From contig CAMEIK010000029.1 in assembly GCA_945918315.1 (NCBI GenBank), forward strand, positions 1-9,454: a stretch of 9,454 nucleotides of DNA, given 5' to 3'. Both the position numbers and the translations under genes were made by a program. Under the pieces are notes generated by a model that worked only from the letters and a program-made list of their open reading frames with translations, was not told where the DNA came from and did no database searches. This DNA comes from an uncultured Clostridia bacterium. GTDB taxonomy: Bacteria > Bacillota > Clostridia > Oscillospirales > Oscillospiraceae. This document shows, piece by piece, positions 1 to 5,908 of the stretch. Within the stretch, counting starts at the first letter, position 1. Each line of letters begins with the position of its first letter.

Positions 1-18
1 TTTCCCCCATCCGCGCAG

Positions 19-62
19 TTTGGAAAACAGGAAATACACCAAGTATTCCTCTGTTTTCCAAA
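19..62. repeat. Strong palindromic hairpin
   Basis: Arms TTTGGAAAACAG (19-30) and CTGTTTTCCAAA (51-62) are perfect 12-bp inverted repeats. An inner stem AATAC/GTATT (33-37 with 43-47) is closed by the loop ACCAA. There is no T-run after it on either strand, so it is not an ordinary intrinsic terminator. It may be part of a dispersed intergenic repeat or a structured RNA. Confidence 0.75.
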
Positions 63-205
63 GGTTCGGCTGAGGAAAAATCCCTCGCCACCGGCTCTTG
101 CCGAATTGTGCGGTGTTGCCCAAATACTCTCGAATGCCTCGTTTAAAAAAGATGCAGCGGTTGACTTTTGCCTTTTGTATTGTCCTGAAGGGGCTCCGAA
201 CCTTT
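60..205. repeat. Inverted repeat bounding a 146-bp non-coding element
   Basis: AAAGGTTCGG at 60-69 is exactly inverted as CCGAACCTTT at 196-205. The enclosed DNA contains a further small stem, CGGC-TCTT-GCCG, nested within CACCG...CGGTG (about 90-116). The left arm shares three bases with the 19-62 hairpin. The arrangement suggests a structured RNA or a small MITE-like intergenic repeat. No transposase or target-site duplication is visible. Confidence 0.35.
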
Positions 206-255
206 CCACAGTCAAATCGGGTACTGCCTTAAAAGATTCTTAAAAGGATGTTTTG

Positions 256-284
256 TTGACAAGAAACACGGTATCAGCTAGAAT
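256..284 (+). promoter_or_regulatory. Sigma-A promoter for the C39-SleB fusion gene
   Basis: A perfect -35 TTGACA (256-261), a 17-bp spacer and the -10 TAGAAT (279-284) place the start of transcription near 291. That leaves a leader of about 170 nt before the ATG at 462. Confidence 0.85.
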
Positions 285-304
285 AAAAAAAGAAAATGTG
301 CCCA

Positions 305-324
305 ATGCAAAGGGATGCAAAGGG
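305..324 (+). repeat. Tandem 10-bp direct repeat in the early leader
   Basis: ATGCAAAGGG occurs twice back to back (305-314 and 315-324), about 15-35 nt after the predicted transcription start. The period is close to one DNA helical turn, and the site could be an operator half-site pair or part of the leader RNA. No known motif was recognised. Confidence 0.6.
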
Positions 325-375
325 CGCGTTCCGGAGGAATATTCGAAGAAGGTACTGCCGCGAAAGGAGGATCTC

Positions 376-465
376 ATTCCTACGGCAACGGGATCTGTGT
401 GCTGTGATTTCCCCTTTACCGCTGGCTTTTCCTGGATTACCGCCCCTTGGAATGTTGTGAAATGA
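376..465 (+). other. Possible 29-codon leader ORF, translationally coupled (ATGA)
   Basis: AAAGGAGG at 363-370 is the best ribosome binding site in the leader, but no ATG, GTG or TTG follows at the usual distance. An ATT codon at 376, five bases after it, opens a frame of 29 codons. Its TGA (463-465) overlaps the ATG (462-464) of the C39-SleB gene. That gene has almost no ribosome binding site of its own, so coupling through this frame would explain how it is translated. ATT starts are very rare, so the strong site may instead serve another purpose. Confidence 0.2.
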
Positions 466-1658
466 GGTTTACGTTGACGAAACCATGTATCATAGTATGC
501 ACAACCGTTATCGTTTCGGTGCTTGTGGTGCTTTCTGTCCTCCTTGTGATTCATTTGGCGAAAAGCGAATTCCCAAAGCCGGACCCTTTTGCGGAAGGAG
601 AGACTGTATCGGATGCTCCAACAGAGCCGACAGCCGAAACGCCGGAGAGCGTGGGAACAACGGAGGATTCCGCTCCGACCACAGAAGCATCAACTCCGCC
701 GGAGCAGACAACCCAGGAAACCGTCGCCGACGACGGGATCTATGACTGGGAGGGAGGCATCCCGCAGTATTTCCAGGATGACTATCCGGATGCTCTGTAC
801 GGCAGCGGAACCATCGCCAACAATGGATGCGGCATCACCTGCCTGGCCATGGTCGCCACCTACATGACCGGCCATACCTATTTGCCGGACGAGCTGGCCT
901 ACTACTTTGGAGGCCTTGCGGAGAATAACCTCCAGCGTCTGGAGATCGGCTCCAAAACACTTCAGCTTTCTTTCTCGAGGGCAAAGAATGTGGATTATGT
1001 GTGGCCTGCCCTGGAAGAAGGAAAGATTGTGATTGCCCTGATGAATCAGAAATCCATCTTTACCACCTCCCAGCACTTCATTGTTCTGACCGGACTGAAT
1101 GCGGAGGGAAAGGTCTTGGTGCAGGACCCCTATCGGGGAAATTACAGCCATTACAGGCTTGCTAAAGGCTTCGAAGAGGGGTTTGACCGGTCGGACATTG
1201 TACAGGGGTACAGCGGAGGCTGGATTTATGACCCGGAGACAATGCCTGAGAAGCCTTTCCTTTATTCGGAACCAAAGCTGGATATGACCCGGGAAAACTA
1301 CCCCGGAATCACGCTTACCGACGCGGAGCGAAAAATGATTGCCGGACTGATCTGGATAGAGGCCAGGGGAGAATCCCCGGAAGGGCAGCAGGCGGTGGCG
1401 GAGGTGGTGCTCAACCGCCTGTCCAGCGACCGCTTTCCCAACACGGTCCGGGGGGTCATCTACGGCGAGGGGCAGTTTCAGTCGGTGGAGCTTGGCTTAA
1501 TGGAGAGAGCGAAGCCCTGGCAGGCTCAGTATCAGGCCATTGACCGGGCACTCCATGGCGAACTGCTTTTGGACCGGGACGTATTTTTCTACGCGAGAAC
1601 GGCCCTCAACAGCAATGTCTACTGTACCATTGGCAATCATGTGTTCTGTCACGGCTGA
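462..1658 (+). CDS. Membrane-anchored C39-like peptidase / SleB cell wall hydrolase fusion
   Basis: Predicted 398-residue envelope enzyme. Residues 8-32 form one hydrophobic helix, a signal anchor without a lipobox. Residues 40-90 are a Pro/Thr/Glu-rich linker. Residues about 95-255 resemble the C39/papain-like peptidase fold: catalytic Cys123 in NNGCGITCLAM, His205 in TSQHFIVLTG and Asp222 in VLVQDPYRG. Residues about 285-398 match the SleB/CwlJ hydrolase domain (Hydrolase_2), with the presumed catalytic Glu300 in WIEARGESPEG, AEVVLNRL, and the family-typical tail IGNHVFCHG. SleB-family enzymes cut the glycan backbone of peptidoglycan; the cysteine domain probably cuts a peptide or amide bond, substrate unknown. 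The ATG at 462 is chosen because the in-frame TTG at 447 has no binding site, but the ATG's own site is weak too (GGAA). An in-frame stop at 405-407 limits the gene. It is transcribed alone, from the 256-284 promoter to the 1718-1756 terminator. Confidence 0.88.
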   Translation: MRFTLTKPCIIVCTTVIVSVLVVLSVLLVIHLAKSEFPKPDPFAEGETVSDAPTEPTAETPESVGTTEDSAPTTEASTPPEQTTQETVADDGIYDWEGGIPQYFQDDYPDALYGSGTIANNGCGITCLAMVATYMTGHTYLPDELAYYFGGLAENNLQRLEIGSKTLQLSFSRAKNVDYVWPALEEGKIVIALMNQKSIFTTSQHFIVLTGLNAEGKVLVQDPYRGNYSHYRLAKGFEEGFDRSDIVQGYSGGWIYDPETMPEKPFLYSEPKLDMTRENYPGITLTDAERKMIAGLIWIEARGESPEGQQAVAEVVLNRLSSDRFPNTVRGVIYGEGQFQSVELGLMERAKPWQAQYQAIDRALHGELLLDRDVFFYARTALNSNVYCTIGNHVFCHG

Positions 1659-1717
1659 TTCCGGGACCCGGGTCAGCTGCGTTCCGCCTCGGTTGTGGAA
1701 ATAGGGGATATGGCGTA

Positions 1718-1756
1718 ATCGCCTCCGTCCGGTTGGATGGGGGCGATGCTTTTTTT
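1718..1756 (+). terminator. Intrinsic terminator after the C39-SleB gene
   Basis: A 13-bp stem (1718-1730 with 1735-1747, two G-U pairs) and a GGTT loop are followed two bases later by seven T (1750-1756). Confidence 0.88.
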
Positions 1757-1915
1757 GCGAATCTTTTGGGCGTCATTGGAAGGAAATGATCCGCCTGGAA
1801 TCCCAGGATATGCCCTTCCGGAGGCCGCGGTATGCATCCTGTGTGTATATTCAGGCTTTTTTGTTAACATAACGCTATAAAAAGTTTACATAAATAATAT
1901 GTTTTCAGAAAAAAC
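1757..1915. other. Intergenic stretch without a recognised gene
   Basis: Between the terminator and the next promoter I see only short inverted repeats (CCTGG/CCAGG near 1794-1807, CCTTCCGGAGG near 1815-1825) and an AT-rich tail. No gene or known RNA was recognised. With the leader that follows, the whole gap between genes is 637 bp. Confidence 0.5.
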
Positions 1916-1944
1916 TGGACTTTTTTGTGTGGATATGTTATAAT
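1916..1944 (+). promoter_or_regulatory. Extended -10 promoter upstream of the SleB-like gene
   Basis: The -35 TGGACT (1916-1921), a 17-bp spacer and a perfect TATAAT (1939-1944) preceded by TGT form an extended -10 element. The predicted start of transcription is near 1951, leaving an unusually long leader of about 345 nt before the ATG at 2296. A second TATAAT at 2072-2077 has no fitting -35. Confidence 0.8.
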
Positions 1945-1950
1945 ATCGCC

Positions 1951-2295
1951 AATTGATCATACATCCTGAAATGCTCTGCCAAGGCCGGTCCTCCAAAAGC
2001 GGGAATAGAAAATTTGGTCAGAATTATTTTTTATTCCCCTGGATTCGACATCCTTTTCACAAATGGCGCGTTATAATGAAACATGAAATCCGTGCTTTTG
2101 CGACGCTTCCCGCCGGGAAATGTAAGGTAAGCAGCGTGTGATTCCATGCCGGGCAACGGCCGGACATACCGCCCGTGGGTTTTTATGTGCATACGCGTTT
2201 CCTGTACTGTATGGGCAGAAAACGCCGGCACATGGATCATATACTGTGAAGTCAACTCTTTCACAGAAAAATCTGTTATTAAAGGAGAAAAGATC
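1951..2295 (+). promoter_or_regulatory. Long structured 5' leader, class not recognised
   Basis: Three structures stand out. A 13-bp AT-rich hairpin pairs GGGAATAGAAAAT (2001-2013) with ATTTTTTATTCCC (2026-2038). A weaker stem CCGGGC/GCCCG (2149-2154 with 2171-2175) sits just before TTTTT (2180-2184) and could be an attenuator terminator. Close to the start codon, CTGTGAA/TTCACAG (2244-2250 with 2260-2266) and ACAGA/TCTGT (2263-2267 with 2272-2276) share bases and so exclude each other, immediately before the ribosome binding site at 2281-2286. No riboswitch class was recognised and no small ORF in it looks real. Confidence 0.35.
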
Positions 2296-2952
2296 ATGGA
2301 TCAATTGCAGAATGAAGAGCAACAGACGGCAGTTCCCGAAAGAAGAAGCCAGAGAAAGCCCGCTGCCCAATCGGGTTTCCGGATTCCCGAGTTTCTTACC
2401 AAGATCGGCGAGGATGTGCGCTGGTACTATGATGTGCGGCTGTGGTCGCCGCTGATTCTGCTGCTGCTTATTTTGGCCCTGGTTCTTCCCGGCAAGGGAA
2501 AAAAGCAGGAGGAGGTGATTCCCCAGGAGACGGTGGATGTTCAGCCCACCGCCGAAACCGAGGCTCCCACGGAGGCACCCCGGGATCCGGAAGCGCTGGC
2601 CCTGGCAATTCTGGCAGACAGCGTTGGCAAGGGACGGTCGGATAACGTAAAGACGATTATCATGTGGATCGCCGTGAACCGTTCCGAGGACCGGGCCAAT
2701 GGATACGGCCTGAGTCTGCTGGAGGAAATTGCCCGTCCGAACCAGTGGCAGGGGTACGATGAGACCACGATTATATATGAATCTACTTATGAAATTGCGT
2801 TGGAGGTGCTGGAAACCGTGAAAACCGGCGGTCTGCGTCCCCTGGACAACGACATGCTGTGGCTTGTTCTGAATGACGACGGGTCCGTAACGGTCCGCAA
2901 CCAGTTTACATCCAAGGGAAATCAGAAGTGGAACGAGAAAACAATTAAATAA
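2296..2952 (+). CDS. Membrane-anchored protein with degenerate SleB-like domain
   Basis: Predicted 218-residue protein. The ATG at 2296 is chosen because AAAGGAG lies ten bases upstream; the frame stays open upstream to about 2146 without support. Residues 1-49 are polar and basic (probably cytoplasmic), 50-65 form one membrane helix (SPLILLLLILALVLP), 70-97 are a Glu/Pro/Thr linker, and 98-218 form the ectodomain. The pattern LALAILADSV...IIMWIAVNRS...PNQWQGYD...A..VLETV..G..RP matches the layout of SleB/CwlJ hydrolase domains (helix, [E]ARGE, VVLNR, QFQ, A...L.G). However, the place of the catalytic EARGE motif reads ADSVGKGR, with no glutamate. It may therefore be a non-catalytic wall-binding or regulatory relative, or an enzyme with different residues. 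The architecture matches the upstream fusion protein, suggesting duplication and divergence. Homology is judged by eye. Confidence 0.75.
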   Translation: MDQLQNEEQQTAVPERRSQRKPAAQSGFRIPEFLTKIGEDVRWYYDVRLWSPLILLLLILALVLPGKGKKQEEVIPQETVDVQPTAETEAPTEAPRDPEALALAILADSVGKGRSDNVKTIIMWIAVNRSEDRANGYGLSLLEEIARPNQWQGYDETTIIYESTYEIALEVLETVKTGGLRPLDNDMLWLVLNDDGSVTVRNQFTSKGNQKWNEKTIK

Positions 2953-2959
2953 TTCCGCG

Positions 2960-2995
2960 GCCCCGGTTCCTGATGGAACCGGGGCTGTTGCTCTC
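2960..2995 (+). terminator. Terminator hairpin after the SleB-like gene
   Basis: A perfect 11-bp GC-rich stem (2960-2970 with 2975-2985) and a TGAT loop begin eight bases after the stop codon. The tail (TGTTGCTCTC) is only modestly T-rich, so termination may be incomplete. Confidence 0.7.
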
Positions 2996-3040
2996 GGGAG
3001 CTGGCGGTCAGGGAATGGGAAAATATCACCGTCAATCGGA

Positions 3041-3069
3041 TTGCAATAGATCGTTTCCGGGGGTATAAT
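3041..3069 (+). promoter_or_regulatory. Promoter of the symporter-M20-ATC hydrolase operon
   Basis: The -35 TTGCAA (3041-3046), a 17-bp spacer and a perfect -10 TATAAT (3064-3069). The start near 3076 gives a short leader of about 40 nt. No obvious operator or catabolite-repression site was seen. Confidence 0.82.
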
Positions 3070-3114
3070 ACAGGAAAGGGTCGAAAGGTCCGATGCTGCT
3101 GAGAGGGGAAGAAT

Positions 3115-4515
3115 ATGAAAAAGCTATCCAAAGGCAAGATTTACCGCTTCTGTATGGCGGACATTGCCAAGGGCCTTTTTAATGGCCTGATCGGCAATTA
3201 TCTCATTTATTTTTTCCAGCCCACCGTGAAAAGCGGTATTCCCAATCTGCTGCCGGAAAACAAGCTGCTGGGGTACATAACCGTCATGTCCGTGATTACG
3301 GCCCTTTGCAAGATTGTGGATGCGGTGACGGACCCGCTGGTCGCGAATCTGTCGGACAAGAGTATCAATCCGGAGGGGCGGCGGATGCCTTTTATGAAGA
3401 AGGCGGGACTGCCCTATGCGCTTTCTGTGTTTCTGATTTTCATGGCGCCTTTCCGGGCAGGCTCCATGGGCAATGCCATCTGGGTGGCGGTTTTCTTTAT
3501 CGCGTATTATGTGGCCTATACCTTCTATTTCATTCCCCGGAACGCCCTTGTGCCGGAGGTGATTCCCGACGCGGGGGACCGGGTAAGCTTCTATGGAATC
3601 AGCGCCGGGCTGTTCATGGGTTCCAGCGCGTTCATGTACGCGGCTACCCTCTTTGTGAATCTGCTGAAGAACGCGGGATTTGCTCCCATCTGGGCCTGGA
3701 GAACGGTGTTCGGGGCCTTTACTCTGATTGGCGGCCTGTGCGTGATGCTCACCGCAACGGCTTTCCGGGAGAAAGACTATGCCACCGGGACGAAGGTACC
3801 GAAGGACGGCATGCTTCAGAACATCAAAAACGTTTTCAAAAACCGGAATTTCTGCCTGTTTACCCTGGGGGACCTGTTCAGCTATGTTTCTCTGATCTTT
3901 TTTGAGACCGCCATGCTCTACTATATCACGGAACTCATTGGCATTGCCGAGGCGGATGCCTTCTATGTGATGGTGTCGGCTATCGCGGTTGCCATTGCCC
4001 TGTTTCCGGTCATCATCCGGTTTGGAAAAACGCATGGGAAAAAGGTTCTGCTTATTGCCGCCTGCCTGATTTTTACGGTCATTTTCACGGTGATTTATTT
4101 CGGCGATGCCGTTGCCGGACTGTTTCCCGGCAGGGAGCTGGCGGTGGGACTGGCGGTAGGTGTGGCGGTGGCCTTCCCCTTTGCCGCCATCAATGTGCTG
4201 CCGTCCTCCGTGGCTTCGGATATTATTCAGAAGGACAGCCTGGAAAACGGGGTAAACCGGGAGGGAATCTTCGCGGCGACAAAAACGCTGATCGAGAAAA
4301 TGGCCGCCGCGGCGGCCGCTGCCATCGTGTCCACGGTGCTGGCCATCGGAGCCCCGGCGGGGGCTTCCGTGGGACTTGCGGGAATCAAGCTGACCGGTGT
4401 GATCGCGGGTGCCTTCAGCCTGCTGTCTGTGGCGTTTTTCTGCCTGTATGATGAAAAATCCGTAACGGCGTTCCTGGACGCCCACCGAAGGGAGGAAGAG
4501 CGGCATGAATCGTAA
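3115..4515 (+). CDS. GPH/MFS-type cation symporter
   Basis: Predicted 466-residue polytopic membrane protein, the usual length for glycoside-pentoside-hexuronide:cation symporters (MelB/XylP type, MFS_2), with about 12 hydrophobic segments. The family signature is clear: Asp69 and Asp73 in KIVDAVTDPLVANLSDKS correspond to the two helix-II aspartates that bind the coupling cation in MelB, and GRRMPFMK follows as the loop 2-3 motif. The centre (around residues 225-245) is a hydrophilic loop, KDGMLQNIKNVFKNRNF, and an Ala-rich helix (KMAAAAAAAIVS) lies near residue 400. The ATG follows GAGAGGGGAAG. Members move sugars, glucuronides or related solutes with Na+ or H+; here the peptidase and hydrolase that follow suggest a peptide-like or amino-acid derivative instead, which is inference. 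It is the first gene of a three-gene operon, and its last 11 bases overlap the next gene. Confidence 0.88.
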   Translation: MKKLSKGKIYRFCMADIAKGLFNGLIGNYLIYFFQPTVKSGIPNLLPENKLLGYITVMSVITALCKIVDAVTDPLVANLSDKSINPEGRRMPFMKKAGLPYALSVFLIFMAPFRAGSMGNAIWVAVFFIAYYVAYTFYFIPRNALVPEVIPDAGDRVSFYGISAGLFMGSSAFMYAATLFVNLLKNAGFAPIWAWRTVFGAFTLIGGLCVMLTATAFREKDYATGTKVPKDGMLQNIKNVFKNRNFCLFTLGDLFSYVSLIFFETAMLYYITELIGIAEADAFYVMVSAIAVAIALFPVIIRFGKTHGKKVLLIAACLIFTVIFTVIYFGDAVAGLFPGRELAVGLAVGVAVAFPFAAINVLPSSVASDIIQKDSLENGVNREGIFAATKTLIEKMAAAAAAAIVSTVLAIGAPAGASVGLAGIKLTGVIAGAFSLLSVAFFCLYDEKSVTAFLDAHRREEERHES

Positions 4516-5908
4516 AAAAAGAACCCTGGGCACGGAGGGCCAGCGGAAAAACGTTGCGCCCGAAACCAACAGGGCCTATGCGCAAACCCTTTCCGATATG
4601 GTTTCCTGCCGGACGGTGTTTACGCCGGAGGGAACCTATCAGGCAGAATTTGACCGGTTTTATCAGGTGGTGGAAAGGCACTTTCCCCTCCTTTCCCGGA
4701 AAGCGGAAAGGCTGACCTTCGGAAGCGGCTGCTTTGTCTACATCCTCCGGGGCAGGGAACCGATGAAAAACGTGATGCTCATGTCCCACCATGATGTGGT
4801 GGACGGCAGCGACCGGTGGAAGACCGATCCGTTCCGGGCGGAGCTGCAGGGGGACTTTCTCTACGGCAGGGGAACCATCGATACCAAAACGCCCCTCTTT
4901 GCCGAGCTTCAGGCAGCGGAGGAGCTGCTGGCGGAGGGATATGATTTCCCGGGCATGGATCTGTACATCGGCTCGTCCAATAATGAAGAAACCAGCGGAG
5001 ACGGTATGGTTCTGGCGGCGGAGTACTTCCGGGAGCAGGGAATCCGGTTCGATACGGTTCTGGATGAGGGCGGCGCGATCATGAGCGGGCAGATTCCGGG
5101 GGTCACGGCGAAAAGCGCCATGGTGGCAGTCCATGAAAAGAGCCGCCATCTGTACCGGTGCCTGGCAGGGGTAAACGGCTCCGGCCATTCTGGCTTTGCT
5201 CCCGCGGCGGCTTCGCCGGTGGTGCGGCTGAGCCGCTTCATCGCGGAAACGGACAGCGCCAGAATCTACAAGGCAAAGTTCTATCCGGAGACGAAGGCGA
5301 CCTTTGAAGCCCAAGTGCCTTACATGCGCTTTCCCATAAATGTGCTGTTTGGACACATGGGGCTCTTCGCGCCGGTGATCAAAAAGGTGATGGCAAAGCT
5401 GCCGCCGGCGGCAGCCATGCTGAAAACCGGCGTTTCTTTCCAGAGTATTCACGGTATGGAGGGGGAAGACCGGGGAGCCCGGGCAAAGCAGGCGGAAGCC
5501 TTTCTCATGCTGCGCTGCATTCGGGAGGAGGACCTCTATCAGGGCCTGGAAAAAATCCGTGCCATCGGGGAAAAGCATGGGGTGGAAATCGAGGAAGTGC
5601 AGAGGGACTACTGCCGCCCCACGGACTTTCACGGAAGACCCTTCCGGGTGCTGGAGGAAGTGCTGCGGGAAAACTTCCCGGATGTGGTGGTGGCGCCCTT
5701 CCTGCTGACCGCGGGGACGGATGCCAGACGGCTGACTGATGTGGCAGACCATATTCTGCGGTTTGCCCCCATTGACCTGGATAAAGCGCAGTTTGCTTCC
5801 GTCCACAGTGAGGATGAACATATCCGTGTTTCGAACATAGGCCAGTGCGTGTGTTTCTATAAAGATTTTATCAAAAGAATCGGAGGGAAGAACCATGAGC
5901 ATAATTAA
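4505..5908 (+). CDS. M20-family zinc peptidase / amidohydrolase
   Basis: Predicted 467-residue soluble metallohydrolase of the M20 clan (carboxypeptidase PM20D/CPS1-like, ArgE/DapE relatives). No signal peptide is visible, so it is probably cytoplasmic. Di-zinc residues can be placed in order: His95 and catalytic Asp97 in MSHHDVVDG, bridging Asp126 in YGRGTIDTK, general-base Glu161 and ligand Glu162 in NNEETSG, Asp187 in VLDEGG, and His434 in SVHSEDEH. The dimerisation insert lies at about 205-330 (NGSGHSGFAP), and LTAGTDARRL (401-410) is the usual late substrate-site motif. The usual Pro of the HxDVVP signature is replaced by Asp100. The family cleaves peptide, N-acyl or N-carbamoyl amide bonds of amino acids; specificity cannot be read here. 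The start has GGGAGGAAG just upstream and overlaps the symporter by 11 bp; the end overlaps the next gene by 14 bp, indicating translational coupling. Confidence 0.9.
   Translation: MNRKKRTLGTEGQRKNVAPETNRAYAQTLSDMVSCRTVFTPEGTYQAEFDRFYQVVERHFPLLSRKAERLTFGSGCFVYILRGREPMKNVMLMSHHDVVDGSDRWKTDPFRAELQGDFLYGRGTIDTKTPLFAELQAAEELLAEGYDFPGMDLYIGSSNNEETSGDGMVLAAEYFREQGIRFDTVLDEGGAIMSGQIPGVTAKSAMVAVHEKSRHLYRCLAGVNGSGHSGFAPAAASPVVRLSRFIAETDSARIYKAKFYPETKATFEAQVPYMRFPINVLFGHMGLFAPVIKKVMAKLPPAAAMLKTGVSFQSIHGMEGEDRGARAKQAEAFLMLRCIREEDLYQGLEKIRAIGEKHGVEIEEVQRDYCRPTDFHGRPFRVLEEVLRENFPDVVVAPFLLTAGTDARRLTDVADHILRFAPIDLDKAQFASVHSEDEHIRVSNIGQCVCFYKDFIKRIGGKNHEHN

Larger units (their letters stand above)
1..228 (-). 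other. Start-less minus-strand open frame running off the window edge
   Basis: Read on the minus strand, a TAA at 229-231 is followed by 76 codons without a stop down to base 1, where the window ends. There is no ATG. The only usual alternative start I see is a TTG (in EYLGNTAQF), with no convincing ribosome binding site. The predicted peptide is rich in Lys, Arg, Phe and Trp and matches no family I know. The frame runs straight through the strong hairpin at 19-62, which is unusual for coding DNA. It may be the tail of a broken gene, a spurious frame in a structured non-coding element, or the end of a gene lying outside the window. I see no other gene in 1-446. Confidence 0.2.

Noticed and set aside
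161..183. TTGACT with TATTGT as a promoter
   Set aside because: The spacer is only 11 bp, and no -10 lies at the normal distance.
345..362. Resemblance of AAGGTACTGCCGCG to a T-box antiterminator motif
   Set aside because: The match is poor, no terminator/antiterminator follows, and the downstream gene is not an aminoacyl-tRNA or amino-acid gene.
1953..2141. 62-codon plus-strand frame in the leader
   Set aside because: No ribosome binding site or recognisable product, and it overlaps predicted RNA hairpins.
4302..4317. Perfect 16-bp GC palindrome GGCCGCCGCGGCGGCC
   Set aside because: It lies inside the symporter's Ala-run and is explained by alternating Ala codons; no regulatory role is likely.
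3124..4569. 481-codon open frame on the minus strand opposite the symporter
   Set aside because: The plus-strand gene has clear family motifs, a promoter and a ribosome binding site. The antisense frame is low-complexity (Arg, Gly, His, Gln) and reflects codon bias.
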